Assembly: GCF_964340395.1 (NCBI RefSeq)
Contig: NC_135568.1
Span: 18,453,748-18,516,247 of the forward strand
Length of the DNA: 62,500 bases
DNA from: Glandiceps talaboti
Lineage: Eukaryota; Hemichordata; Enteropneusta; Spengelidae
Direction: 5' to 3'
The notes under the pieces were generated by a model. The model saw only the letters and a list, made by a program, of their open reading frames with translations, was not told the origin of the DNA and searched no databases. Each line of letters begins with the position of its first letter. Positions within the stretch are counted from its first letter, which is position 1. Below, piece after piece: positions 38,001 through 53,347 of this stretch. The translations under genes and the position numbers were made by a program.

Positions 38001-40562
38001 AGTATACCACGTGTAGAGGCTAGTGGACTACTAAGTCAGCCATCAATATACCACGTTTAGATGCTAGTAGACTACTAAGTCAGCCATCAATATACCACGT
38101 TTAGATGCTAGTAGACTACTAAATCAGCCGTTGATATACCACACTTAGACGCTAGTAGACTACTAAGTCAGCTGTCAATATACCATGTTTAGACGCTAGT
38201 AGACTACTAAGTCAGCTGTCAATATACCATGTTTAGACGCTAGTAGACTACTAAGTCAGCTGTCAGTATACCACGTTTAGACGCTAGTAGACTACTAAGT
38301 CAGCTGTTAATATACCACGTTTAGATACTAGTAGACTACTAAGTCAGCTGTCAATATACCACGTTTAGACTCTAGTAGACTACTAAGTCAACCATCAGTG
38401 TAACAAGTGTAGATACAATCTTACTAAATAGACTACTAAGTCAGCCATCAGTGTACCAAGTGTACATATTAGTAGACTACTAAGTCAGCCATCAGTATAC
38501 CAAGTGTAGATAATAGTAGACTATTAAGTCAGCCATCAGTATACCAAGTGTATATACTAGTAGACTACTAAGTCAGCCATCAATATACCAAGTGTATATA
38601 CTAGTAGACTACTAAGTCAGCCATCAGTATACCAAGTGTATATACTAGTAGACTACTAAGTCAGCCATCAGTATACCAAGTGTATATACTAGTAGACTAC
38701 TAAGTCAGCCATCAGTATACCAAGTGTATATACTAGTAGACTACTAAGTCAGCCATCAGTATACCAAGTGTATATACTAGTAGACTACTAAGTCAGCCAT
38801 CAGTATACCAAGTGTAGATACTAGTAGACTACTAAGTCATCCATCAGTATACCAAGTGTATATACTAGTAGACTACTAAGTCAGCCATCAGTATACCAAG
38901 TGTATATACTAGTAGACTACTAAGTCAGCCATCAGAATACCAAGTGTAGATAATAGTAGACTATTAAGTCAGCCACCAGTATACCAAGTGTAGATAATAG
39001 TAGACTACAAAGTCAGCCGTCAGTATACCATGTTTAGACGCTAGTAGTCCACTAAGTCAGCCTTCAATATGCCATGTTTAGACGCTGGTAGATTACTAAG
39101 TCAGCTGTTAATATACCACGTTTAGACGCTAGTAGACTACTAAGTCAGCTGTTAATATACCACATTAAGACACTAGTAGACTACTAAGTCAGCTGTTAAT
39201 ATACCACATTAAGACACTAGTAGACTACTAAGTCAGCTGTTAATATACCACGTTTAGATGCTAGTACACTACTAAGTCAGCCGTTGATATACCACACTTA
39301 GACGCTAGTAGACTACTAAGTCAGCTGTCAGTATACCACATTTAGACGCTAGTAGACTGCTAAGTCAGCCATCAGTATACCATGTGTAGACGCTAGTAGA
39401 TTACTAAGTCAGCTGTCAATATACCACGTATAGACGCTAGTAGACTACTAAGTCAGCCATCAGTATACCAAGTGTAGATATTAGTAGACTACTAAGTCAG
39501 CCATCAGTATACCAAATGTAGATAATAGTAGATTACTAAGTCAGCCATCAGTACACCAAGTGTAGATACTAGTAGATTACTAAGTCAGCTGTCAATATAC
39601 CACGTATAGACGCTAGTAGACTACTAAGTCAGCTGTCAATATACCACATTTAGATGCTAGTAGACTACTAAGTCAGCCGTCAATATACCACGTTTAGATA
39701 CTAGTAGACTACTAAGTCAGCTGTCAATATACCACGTTTAGATACTAGTAGACTACTAAGTCAGCTGTCAATATACCACATTTACATACTAGTGGACTAC
39801 TAAGTCAGCCACCAGTATACCAAATGTAGATAATAGTAGATTACTAAGTCAGCCATCAGTACACCAAGTGTAGATACTAGTAGATTACTAAGTCAGCTGT
39901 CAATATACCACGTATAGACGCTAGTAGACTACTAAGTCAGCTGTCAATATACCACATTTAGATGCTAGTAGACTACTAAGTCAGCCGTCAATATACCACG
40001 TTTAGATACTAGTAGACTACTAAGTCAGCTGTCAATATACCACATTTAGATGCTAGTAGACTACTAAGTCAGCTGTCAATATACCACATTTAGATGCTAG
40101 TAGACTACTAAGTCAGCCGTCAATATACCACGTTTAGATACTAGTAGACTACTAAGTCGGCTGTCAATATACCACGTTTAGACGGTAGTAGACTACTAAG
40201 TCAGCTGTCAATATACCACGTTTAGATACTAGTAGACTACTAAGTCAGCCGTCAATATACCACATTTACATACTAGTAGACTACGAAGTCAGCTGTCAAT
40301 ATACCACGTTTAGACGCTAGTAGACTACTAAGTCAGCTGTCAATATACCACGTTTAGATACTAGTGGACTACTAAGTCAGCCGTCAATATACCACATTTA
40401 CATACTAGTAGACTACTAAGTCAGCTGTCAGTATACCACGTTTAGACGCTAGTAGACTACTAAGTCAGCTGTCAATATACCACGTTTAGATACTAGTAGA
40501 CTACTAAGTCAGCCGTCAATATACCACATTTACATACTAGTGGACTACTAAGTCAGCTATCA
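35063..40562. repeat. Large minisatellite, 44-bp unit, about 125 copies, two subfamilies
   Basis: Units of 44 bp contain ACTACTAAGTCAGCCATC followed by either GGTATACCAAGTGTAGATAC or AATATACCACGTTTAGACGC. The left part (to about 37.8 kb) is mainly the first type and begins as an alternating 88-bp dimer. The right part mixes blocks of both. Some units in the middle carry an AGTTTTACTAATAG insertion. A seven-unit (308-bp) block near 39.5 kb is repeated near 39.8 kb. The array is stop-rich and non-coding. Confidence 0.96.
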
Positions 40563-41913
<1,351 letters not shown>

Positions 41914-41972
41914 CTCGGTGAGTATCAATCTGCTAAGACAGTGGTCTATACCGCAGTGGCAGAGCGCAATAG

Positions 41973-42117
41973 TTTTGGTAGTTCTGGAACTCTTTCTTGG
42001 TTGTAACTCGGAGTTTCACGCATTGTGCGATCATCAGACAACAGCTGTTGTCTGATGCTCGCACTATGCGTGAAACTCCGAGTTATAACAAGATAGCGTT
42101 CCAGAACTACCAAAAAA
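41973..42117. repeat. Imperfect palindrome (~70-bp arms) between TA runs
   Basis: The two halves are reverse complements around a perfect central CAGACAACAGCTGTTGTCTG. They share GTAGTTCTGGAAC near the outer ends and CTCGGAGTTTCACGCA within the arm, with scattered mismatches and small indels. The right arm ends in a 25-nt poly-A and then (AT)n, while the left side is preceded by (TA)n. The layout suggests a fold-back or MITE-like element inserted into, or seeding, TA repeats. Confidence 0.75.
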
Positions 42118-42134
42118 AAAAAAAAAAAAAAAAA

Positions 42135-42136
<2 letters not shown>
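42112..42136. repeat. Poly-A tract
   Basis: 25 consecutive A at the right edge of the palindrome. Confidence 0.95.
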
Positions 42137-42137
<1 letters not shown>

Positions 42138-42232
<95 letters not shown>

Positions 42233-42274
42233 ATATATATATACATGTATATATATATATATATGCATGTATAC
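42138..42274. repeat. (AT)n microsatellite
   Basis: About 130 bp of AT with a few ATACATGTAT interruptions at the right end. Confidence 0.97.
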
Positions 42275-42606
42275 CCACCTACTCTAAAGTTGAGCGTAAT
42301 CTGAACCCGAATCTTTTTGTTAGGCCATTAATTGTCGGTACATGCTTATTTGGATTTGATCTGTGTCTGGTATAATAATTATGAACTTGGTCTAAATCAC
42401 GTGGTAAGTTTAGTATTAGATTGTGAGTTGACAATTTGTGAAGAACTTAAGCTTTCTAAAATGCGAAATGTTCATGACATAACCAATTTCAACTCTATAA
42501 CATAGTAAAATCGTGGGTCTGTTCCCACAGCACTATATTTAGGACAATTTCACATTGATTTAATGTGGTAAAAACGTCTGTTCTGATTACCTTTTATGCT
42601 GTCAAG

Positions 42607-42637
<31 letters not shown>

Positions 42638-43185
42638 CGTGCGTGCGTAGTAAAATGTCACTGCTGTTACCTTAGACTGTCACTGTTAGTATCAGATTAG
42701 ATATGTGACATTCTCACTATTTTTATTTGATACAGTATAGAATTAAATAACAAAAAAGCCGGATTTATGAGTACATTTCATTGAGGTTTCAGTTGTTAGT
42801 CATGTGGGGGAGGGGGTGTTAAAGAGCGCCACCAACTGCGATTCTTTTAGTTAAGATATATTTAGTTACTGACAAACCTGTTGAACCCTGTTAAGTCTTG
42901 TGAAATGTTCCTGCAGGACACTTTGACAGGACTAATCATATACACTAACACGTGATTTGATTGTATTGTATTTGTCTGGAGGCAGGTATGGTTGGTAGGC
43001 TTGCTAGTTTAGAATACCAGGATCTTGGGATACATGGATACGAAGATACTAAAATCACTTTACTCTTTAGTCTGTGTTATTTGACCAATCAGTTTATAGC
43101 AAACAGTGAAAGCTGCCTGCTAAATTATTAAACCATCCAATAGACTACTGTGATCAAAACATTATTGGTACTAATGGTATTTGCA
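42275..43185. other. Non-coding spacer with a (GT)n run
   Basis: Unique sequence containing (GT)n passing into GTGCGTGC at 42606-42648. Nothing else recognised. Confidence 0.45.
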
Positions 43186-43329
43186 CTGCAGTTCAATACC
43201 ACAAACATTATTACTTACCTGCAGTTCAATACCACAAACATTATTACTTACCTGCAGTTCAATACCACAAACATTATTACTTACCTGCAGTTCAATACCA
43301 CAAACATTATTACTTACCTGCATTCAAAT
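43186..43329. repeat. Minisatellite, 33-bp unit, about four copies
   Basis: Nearly identical units beginning CTGCAGTTCAATACCACAAA. The period is a multiple of three, so short in-phase open frames result. Confidence 0.93.
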
Positions 43330-43503
43330 ACTATACGCTCGTGAAAGTACGGCCGCAGAGAACAAAGCAAAACTGGAACAAATACCCCTAGTACGTCACA
43401 CGTGCACTCGCGCGTCATAATATTTGACATGGTCTTTCCACCAAGCAAAAATAAACAGGGACACAATGCTCAGATTCGCATCTACATGTACACACTCGAA
43501 ATG

Positions 43504-43551
43504 CCAAACAAACAAATAAACAAACAAACAAACAAACAAACAAACAAACAA
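43504..43551. repeat. (AAAC)n microsatellite
   Basis: About twelve AAAC units with one AAAT variant. Confidence 0.95.
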
Positions 43552-44150
43552 ATGGAACCTCTTCTCATTACGATATCTTAGAAACATCGCAACCAAATAT
43601 TGGATCAATCTACGATGCAACTATTTTTGAGTGTGTCTTTTAGCCAAAACAATTGTTTCAAAACACTTGGATATTATCAATTTCTTTTTGAACGCTTTGC
43701 CACACTAACTAATCTTACAAATGTCATGATTCAAACTGATCAAGTAATTGTAAATACATTTACCATTAAAAAGAACAATATTGCTATCAAATATGAGGGG
43801 GGTCGTAGGCTGAGGTAGGGTTGAATGATTGGAAATCTTTTGACAATGACATAAACGTTGCTATAAATTCTAGAAGTATACTATATCATATAATGTACAG
43901 TAGTACTCGTAAATTATAATGAAAATTAAACTTTGTAAAACGTGGATGAAATACTTCAAACTAGTAACGGTTTGTCTTATATCACAAATCTCAACCAATA
44001 GTTCAGCAGTTGTTGAGTTGAGTTAATAGGGATAACTTTAAGTTTCACAAGTAGGATATGACGTCACTCACTAAACCCAAGAATATATGTAATTGATGTG
44101 CCATTGTGACTCATTTTCACAAAAAGGTATAATTTTTCGAACTTCTAGTT

Positions 44151-44410
44151 GTTTCCTTGGTAACAATTTTATTCAGTCTTTTGATACAAGTTTTGAAACC
44201 AAGGCGTCAGTGAAATTCATGGGTCGCTATCATACAGCTTGGCAACGAGTCAGTAACCATGGCAACAAACTATTGTGCTTAAATATGCTGTGGTGTGTAC
44301 TTGGATCCGTTACTTTAAGTAACATAGACGTATGGATACCTGTAATCTAAAAGCCATTTTGCCAAAAGGTCTAAATTTGTAACTTCACTCATATTGGTTA
44401 CCATGGTAAC
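44151..44410. promoter_or_regulatory. Cluster of RFX/X-box-like sequences
   Basis: GTTTCCTTGGTAAC at 44151-44164, a GTAACCATGGCAAC form near 44253, and the perfect palindrome GTTACCATGGTAAC at 44397-44410 fit or approach the RFX transcription-factor consensus. Palindromes of this kind can occur by chance, and function is not shown. Confidence 0.35.
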
Positions 44411-46250
44411 CATGGATCACCAATACCAAATTCTAATTTAGTATAATATGCAATCTTTCATGAAGGTTTCATAACTTTTTGAGACAACAAAAATGTTGAC
44501 TTTTCAATTTCAGATATCACTCAAAATCCAACTCCTCTTTGTCTCATCTATAAATTTGTTCGATATCTAATACCAACAAATAAACCTCACAAGCCGCCCG
44601 TCTAACTCCCGTGGGTAATATGGGAAAAAGGCAAAATTCAAAAAAAAAATACCTAAAATATATTGCCCTGTACTACTTGCAACGTACTTGAAAAACAGTT
44701 TAAATTTAAAAAAAAGATAAAACAATAATATCAATGCCACTGATGACTATTCTATTTGGATTTGAATTATGGACACTGACGGACTGAGGGATTTACACAT
44801 TTGATCAGATCACTACAGAAAGTGTGGTGTATATGCCCACTGTATAACAATTTTACACTGAGCTTGAATACAAGCTACTGATGCAGTCCTGGGAAAATAA
44901 CATCACCTGTAGAACATGTGCACACTGCTGACTCTCCCCAAAACTAGTGGGTGGACAGTAACATTTAATATTGTAACAATTATGCTATGGGCCCGGGAAT
45001 AATTTGGGAAGAAATGTTTTCATTAGATATCAATTCATGTAACAGTGTTATAAACCAAACTTGGATACGAAATTACTAGTTCCGCACACTGGCTGGCTGG
45101 CACAGTAGTTAGAGATACAGAGTCTATCTTCTCATTTATTTTAACAAACTTGCCACAATGAACTAGTTTTAGGCCATATAAATTTAAACCACAAACACAA
45201 CTGTGACAGTAATTGTTCAATTATTGTGTTAAATAAGTACCTCCAAGTGCTAATCAGAACTACAATAAAGTCTTTTAGCGCGAAGGTAAAGGGTCTGCTT
45301 TGGTCTTTTCAATAAAAGTTTAAAACACTTCAAAGTACATTCCTTTAGACCATAAATGTTTTTGCCTGCCCTAAGGATGTGTACTTCTTGTAAGAATCAT
45401 GCCTTGCTCAATTTTCTTACATGTCAATGTAGTCCAAATATTTTCTGGTTTAATTTGTTTAATTTGTTTTTAAGCCTTTAGCAAGCTTCTGTGTGAAATA
45501 CGTGTTTGTAATTGTTACCATACACAATCCATGATATTGGAATCCACGTGATAGTGATCACCTCTTACAATTGACATCTCCATAGAATAGAAGGATCGAC
45601 TATTTCCCTTCCTTTAATGCCTACCCCGATTGTTGTCAAGTTTTATTACACCACTGGCGATGTCAAGTTAAGTATTTTGAGGACAGTGTTACCTGAAGGG
45701 AGTAATATGATCCTGAAACAAGAGATCGACGACTGAAGTGCTACACGCTATTTCGTCTAATGTGAATCCAAAGAATAGAAATACAGATTGTTGATTCAAA
45801 TAAACTTGTGGATTCATGTTTGCAAGCCAAGCCTTCTAAGTGCCAGTTTTACCAAGAGCCCACCAGTATATGAACATATGTGATTACCCCTGGCCAGCCA
45901 GTGGGTAACATGAAAGTGAAGTTGAAATATGTCTGTTTCACACGACTTTTGCCATCATGATGTTTATAATGTTATTATCCTCCGGGTTGAATCTCTTAAT
46001 AGTTACATTCTGTAAATAGGTTAATTACTGACCTATCAATGTAGATAGTCTTTGTGACCTGAGATGCCAAATACTGAACACATAATTTATCTCTCCCAGG
46101 TGAGACGCGATACTAATTAACACACGGGACTTTTATATAGTTCAATATTCTTTGTTCTGACATTACCAGATATTGTGATAGAAATGCTATTTCCACTAAA
46201 GCATGGATTATTTTTCGTATATGTCATATAACCGTATCATGCTCATGTAT

Positions 46251-46306
46251 GTGATGTCACATGGTGTATCTGTGATGTCACATGTTGTATCTGTGAGGTC
46301 ACATGT
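46251..46306. repeat. Direct repeat, 21 bp, about 2.7 copies
   Basis: Units of GTGATGTCACATGKTGTATC plus T. Confidence 0.85.
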
Positions 46307-48120
46307 TTCGAAAATATGTCATTCTGTTTCAATAATTAAGAATTATGTCGATTCGAACATTTTGTTTTAATTTCTCTTTTGTGTATGGCAAAAAGGTTTG
46401 GGTTTTTTACAACGTTCTTTCATTCTAGTTTAAATTTAGTAACGATTTTGAAAACTTCAATCAAACCTAATATTAATGTTTAATACTATAGTTTACATCG
46501 GGGTTGCTGACACAAACAGGCAATGACAATTCTGTATTTATATTTTAATTGACCAAGACCACGAACACGATTGTATTTGCCTGCTTGTTGAATCATTGAC
46601 ATTGAAATCCTTGGCTAACTATGTTCATAATTTCACAGCATTTCGCACTCATAAACCGAATGAATACAAATTTAAACTCAGCGACTAGCTGTAGTAATCC
46701 AGTCAATGTTCTGAGACTGATGGTTTCAACATAAAAGTTAGACAGAGAGGATCTCTACTATATATTTTACAGAATCCTTCCCTCGTGTATCGGTTAGAGA
46801 GCCCACATGTAAGCCATGACGTGACGAATGTAGTGAAGGACCCGTGTATCTGAAAGACCACACACACCCAGTCTTGTGTCAATCAAGCTGTCAATCAAGT
46901 ATCTAAACCAATGATATTGCAACTTCTCATGAGGACAAGATTTAGTTACTTCGTTTTTAGTTGTGAATCCGTGGTCGACGTTGCGAGTCAAAATAATGAG
47001 ATATGGTCAAAGAAAATTAGCAGTGGTTGATTTGAATCATGTCGATTGGTAATTAAACTATAAATAGTAACTATTTTGTAAGATTCAAAGGCATCTCGGA
47101 CAGTATGTAATATTTCACATAAATATAGCACGTACGTTTCTTCATATTTTTAATCTTGCCAAATTTATCATAAGGCGGGTTATTGTTATCAGTAGCGTTT
47201 CTTTAGCAGGACTGAACTGTTGATAGAGAACGGCCACCCAGGTTTGGTCACCACACCACCTTTAATAGGGATATTAGCCTTTATAATAGTCATTATCGTG
47301 AGGGGAAGTAATACTTTGGTATAATTGCCGTGTTTCATTGTAAAGCTTACAGCAATAAGCGTTCTCTGAATAAAACCGAATGATACAATCTGTTATCAGA
47401 CAGCTCGGGTTTCCCCTAACCGCAGGGCTAACTTGCAATCGCACGCCACCTACCAAATTGCACACAATCTGTTCAGTCGCGGGTGACGCTGCTCCCAGGG
47501 CTTAGTTCATTAACGCCATCAACGACAAAGGGAAAATAAACTATATTATGTACGGCGCTTATTCGTGACGCTATGTTATACTTCTAAATGGACAAAGTTC
47601 AATTCAACTCGACGATTGAAATTAAGGCATTAGGGAAAGAATATCCATTGCCTGGAATTTGGATATGTAGAATAGAATGCAGTAAAATACCGTAAATGAT
47701 TTAATAAATATAGTTATCCTTATTGCTAACGGTCTCCTACTTACCATCAACAACAAGTAAATCCTTATATTCATATAACAGAGCGTATATATGTGTGGCA
47801 GGGGAAAGTGTAGCCCACGGTCCTTTTTTAAATACGACCTTTAACTCTACCAACTAACACTATTTATAAAGTGGGTGTTTTGAAGAGTTTCCGTAAAGGA
47901 TACATGCGATGATACGTCAGAAATGGACTAAGAAGTTACCATAATAACAAAATATATTTCGTATTGACATGTGTTTTTTTGTATTCTTAGGTTTCTTGAA
48001 GTCTTACGTCTAATTCATATTTATAATGGTAGCCAAAGTAAACAGTGTTTAACTAATAAACAATAGTTACATGTATCCCTAGCTTTGTTAAAGTACTACA
48101 TACGACATGTATGAAACTTA

Positions 48121-51100
48121 TCCAATGTTGCCATGACAATCAAACAATTGACATATTCATCCAGTGATATCCAATGTTACCATGACAATCAAACAATTGA
48201 CATATTCATCCAGTGATATCCAATGTTACCATGACAATCGAACAATTGACACTTTCATCTAATGTTATCCGATGTTGCTATGACAATCAAACAATTGACA
48301 CTTTCATCCAGTGTTATCCAATGTTACCATGACAATCAAACAATTGACACTTTCATTCAATGTTATCCAATGTTACCATGACAATCAAACAATTGACACT
48401 TTCATTCAATCTTATCCAATGTTACCATGACAATCAAACAATTGACACTTTCATCTAATGTTATCCGATGTTGCTATGACAATCAAATAATTGACACTTT
48501 CATTCAATGTTATCCAATGTTACCATGACAATCAAACAATTGACACTTTAATCCAGTGTTACCCAATGTTACCATGACAATCAAACAATTGACACTTTCA
48601 TTCATTGTTATCCAATGTTACCATGACAATCAAACAATTGACACTTTCATCCAGTGTTATCCAATGTTACCATGACAATCAAACAATTGACACTTTCATC
48701 CAGTGTTATCCAATGTTACCATGACAATCAAACAATTGACATTTTCATTCAATGTTATCCAATGTTATCATGACAATCAAACAATTGACACTTTCATTCA
48801 ATGTTATCCAATGTTACCATGACAATCAAACAATTGACACTTTCATTCAGTGTTATCCAATGTTACCATGGCAATCAAACAATTGACACTTTCATCCAGT
48901 GTTATCCAATGTTACCATGACAATCAAACAATTGACACATTCATCCAGTGTTATCCAATGTTACCATGACAATCAAACAATTGAAACTTTCATCCAGTGT
49001 TATCCAATGTTACCATGACAATCAAACAATTGACACTTGCATCCAGTCTTATTCAATGTTACCATGACAATCAAACAATTGACACTTTCATCCAGTGTTA
49101 TCCAATGTTACCATGACAATCAAACAATTGACACTTTCATCCAGTGTTATCCAATGTTACCATGACAATGAAATAATTTACACTTTCATCCAGTGTTATC
49201 CAATGTTACCATGACAATCAAACAATTGACACTTTCATCCAGTGTTATCCAATGTTACCATGACAATCAAACAATTGACACTTTCATTCAATGTTATCCA
49301 ATGTTACCATGACAATCAAACAATTGACACTTTCATTCAATGTTATCCAATGTTACCATGACAATCAAACCGTTGACACTTTCATCCAGTGTTATCCAAT
49401 GTTACCATGACAATCAAATAATTGACACTTTCATTCAATGTTATCCAATGTTACCATGACAATCAAACAATTGACACTTTCATTCAATGTTATCCAATGT
49501 TATCATGACAATCAAACAATTGACACTTTCATCCAGTGTTATCCAATGTTACCATGACAATCAAACAATTGACACTTTCATCCAGTGTTGCCCAATGTTA
49601 CCATGACAATCAAACAATTGACACTTTCATCCAGTGTTATCCAATGTTACCATGACAATCAAACAATTGACACTTTCATCCAGTGTTATCCAATGTTACC
49701 ATGACAATCAAACAATTGACACTTTCATCCAGTGTTATCCAATGTTACCATGACAATCAAACAATAGACACTTTCATCCAGTGTTATCCAATGTTACCAT
49801 GACAATCAAACAATTGACACTTTCATCCAGTGTTATCCAATGTTACCATGACAATCAAACAATTGACACTTTCATCCAGTGTTGCCCAATGTTACCATGA
49901 CAATCAAACAATTGACACTTTCATCCAGTGTTATCCAATGTTACCATGACAATCAAACAATTGACACTTTCATCCAGTGTTGCCCAATGTTACCATGACA
50001 ATCAAACAATTGACACTTTCATCCAGTGTTATCCAATGTTACCATGACAATCAAACAATTGACACTTTCATCCAGTGTTATCCAATGTTACCATGACAAT
50101 CAAACAATTGACACTTTCATCCAGTGTTGCCCTATGCTACCATGACAATCAAACAATTGACACTTTCATTCAATGTTATCCAATGTTACCACGACAATCA
50201 AACAATTGACTTTCATTCAATCTTATCCAATGTTACCATAACAATAAAAAAATTGACACTTTCATCCAGTGTTATCCAATGTTACCATGACAATCAAACA
50301 ATTGACACTTTCACCCAGTGTTATCCAATGTTACCATGACAATCAAACAATTGACACTTTCATCCAGTGTTATCCAATGTTACCATGACAATCAAACAAT
50401 TGACACTTTCATCCAGTGTTATCCAATGTTACCATGACAATCAAACAATTGACACTTTCATCCAGTGTTGCCCTATGCTACCATGACAATCAAACAATTG
50501 ACACTTTCATTCAATGTTATCCAATGTTACCATGACAATCAAACAATTGACACTTTCATTCAATCTTATCCAATGTTGCCATGGCAATCAAAACAATTGA
50601 CACTTTAATCCAGTGTCATTCAATGTTACCATAACAATAAAAAATTGACACTTTCATCCAGTGTTATCCAATGTTACCATGACAATCAAACAATTGACAC
50701 TTTCATCCAGTGTTATCCAATGTTACCATGACAATCAAACAATTGACACTTTCATCCAGTGTTATCCAATGTTACCATGACAATCAAATAATTGACACTT
50801 TCATCCAGTGTTATCCAATATTACAAAGACAAACACACAATAGACACATTCATCCAGTGTTATCCAATGTTACCATGACAATCAAACAATTGACACTTCC
50901 ATCCAGTGTTATCCAATGTTACCATGACAATCAAACAATTGACACTTTCATCCAGTGTTATCCAATGTTACCATGACAATGAAATAATTTACACTTTCAT
51001 CCTATCGTTATCCAATGATAATACCAATGACAATCGAACAATTGACACTTTCATCTAATGTTATCCGATGTTGCTATGACAATCAAACAATTGACACTTT

Positions 51101-53347
51101 CATCCAGTGTTATCCAATGTTACCATGACAATCAAACAATTGACACTTTAATCCAGTGTTATCCAATGTTACCATGACAATCAAACAATTGACACTTTCA
51201 TTCAATGTTATCCAATGTTACCATGACAATCAAACAATTGACACTTTCATTCAATGTTATCCAATGTTACCATGACAATCAAACCGTTGACACTTTCATC
51301 CAGTGTTATCCAATGTTACCATGACAATCAAATAATTGACACTTTCATTCAATGTTATCCAATGTTACCATGACAATCAAACAATTGACACTTTCATTCA
51401 ATGTTATCCAATGTTATCATGACAATCAAACAATTGACACTTTCATCCAGTGTTATCCAATGTTACCATGACAATCAAACAATTGACACTTTCATCCAGT
51501 GTTGCCCAATGTTACCATGACAATCAAACAATTGACACTTTCATCCAGTGTTATCCAATGTTACCATGACAATCAAACAATTGACACTTTCATCCAGTGT
51601 TATCCAATGTTACCATGACAATCAAACAATTGACACTTTCATCCAGTGTTATCCAATGTTACCATGACAATCAAACAATAGACACTTTCATCCAGTGTTA
51701 TCCAATGTTACCATGACAATCAAACAATTGACACTTTCATCCAGTGTTATCCAATGTTACCATGACAATCAAACAATTGACACTTTCATCCAGTGTTGCC
51801 CAATGTTACCATGACAATCAAACAATTGACACTTTCATCCAGTGTTATCCAATGTTACCATGACAATCAAACAATTGACACTTTCATCCAGTGTTGCCCA
51901 ATGTTACCATGACAATCAAACAATTGACACTTTCATCCAGTGTTATCCAATGTTACCATGACAATCAAACAATTGACACTTTCATCCAGTGTTATCCAAT
52001 GTTACCATGACAATCAAACAATTGACACTTTCATCCAGTGTTGCCCTATGCTACCATGACAATCAAACAATTGACACTTTCATTCAATGTTATCCAATGT
52101 TACCACGACAATCAAACAATTGACTTTCATTCAATCTTATCCAATGTTACCATAACAATAAAAAAAATTGACACTTTCATCCAGTGTTATCCAATGTTAC
52201 CATGACAATCAAACAATTGACACTTTCATCCAGTGTTATCCAATGTTACCATGACAATCAAACAATTGACACTTTCATCCAGTGTTATCCAATGTTACCA
52301 TGACAATCAAACAATTGACACTTTCATCCAGTGTTATCCAATGTTACCATGACAATCAAACAATTGACACTTTCATCCAGTGTTGCCCTATGCTACCATG
52401 ACAATCAAACAATTGACACTTTCATTCAATGTTATCCAATGTTACCATGACAATCAAACAATTGACTTTCATTCAATCTTATCCAATGTTGCCATGGCAA
52501 TCAAAACAATTGACACTTTAATCCAGTGTCATTCAATGTTACCATAACAATAAAAAAATTGACACTTTCATCCAGTGTTATCCAATGTTACCATGACAAT
52601 CAAACAATTGACACTTTCATCCAGTGTTATCCAATGTTACCATGACAATCAAACAATTGACACTTTCATCCAGTGTTATCCAATGTTACCATGACAATCA
52701 AATAATTGACACTTTCATCCAGTGTTATCCAATATTACAAAGACAAACACACAATAGACACATTCATCCAGTGTTATCCAATGTTACCATGACAATCAAA
52801 CAATTGACACTTTCATCCAGTGTCATCCAATGTTACCATGACAATCAAACAATTGACACTTTCATCCAGTGTTATCCAATGTTACCATGACAATCAAACA
52901 ATTGACACTTTCATCCAGTGTTATCCAATGTTACCATGACAATCAAACAATTGACACTTTCATCCAGTGTTATCCAATGTTACCATGACAATCAAACAAT
53001 TGACACTTTAATCCAGTGTTGCCCAATGCTACCATGACAATCAAACAATTGACACTTTCATTCAATGTTATCCAATGTTACCATGACAATCAAACAATTG
53101 ACTTTCATTCAATCTTATCCAATGTTGCCATGGCAATCAAACCAATTGACACTTTAATCCAGTGTCATTCAATGTTACCATAACAATAAAAAATTGACAC
53201 TTTCATTCAACGTTGTCCAATGTTGCCATGACAATCAATCAATTGATACTTTCATCCAAAGTTATCCAATGTTGCCATGACAATCAAATAATTGACACTT
53301 TCTTTCAATGCTTTCCAATGATGATACAATGTTTTTCAATGATAATA
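48121..53347. repeat. Large minisatellite, 49-bp unit, about 107 copies
   Basis: Units of 49 bp contain CAATCAAACAATTGACACTT, then TCATCCAGTG (or TCATTCAATG), then TTATCCAATGTTACCATGA. Copies are highly alike, with degenerate units at both ends and a few deletion variants. Each unit contains a CCAAT sequence directly followed by GTTACCATGACAAT. In-frame stretches of 60-90 codons are repeat artefacts. Confidence 0.97.
49265..52890. repeat. Higher-order duplication, 1914-bp period, in the 49-bp array
   Basis: About 1.7 kb (49265-50976) recurs at 51179-52890. Rare variants keep the 1914-bp spacing: AAACCGTTGAC at 49372/51286, ACAATAGACACT at 49767/51681, and AAAGACAAACACACAATAG at 50827/52741. 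The copies differ by small indels in A runs and a four-base deletion. A partial third copy of the last units is near 53.0-53.2 kb. The block spans about 39 monomers. Confidence 0.9.

Larger units (their letters stand above)
43552..48120. other. Longest mostly unique intergenic block
   Basis: About 4.6 kb with little repeat content, between the Wnt1-side and Wnt6-side arrays. It has no open frame I can assign. It contains several RFX/X-box-like sequences at 44.15-44.41 kb and a 21-bp direct repeat at 46251-46306. As the largest non-repetitive part of the gap it is the most natural place for regulatory DNA, but that is inference. Confidence 0.4.

Noticed and set aside
44093-44350. 85-codon + strand frame in unique sequence
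   Set aside because: No recognisable domain and no conserved splice context; the length is within chance expectation for this composition.
48121-53347. CRISPR-like look of regular ~49-bp periodicity
   Set aside because: The repeats are contiguous with no unique spacers, and the surrounding genes are animal WNTs with introns.
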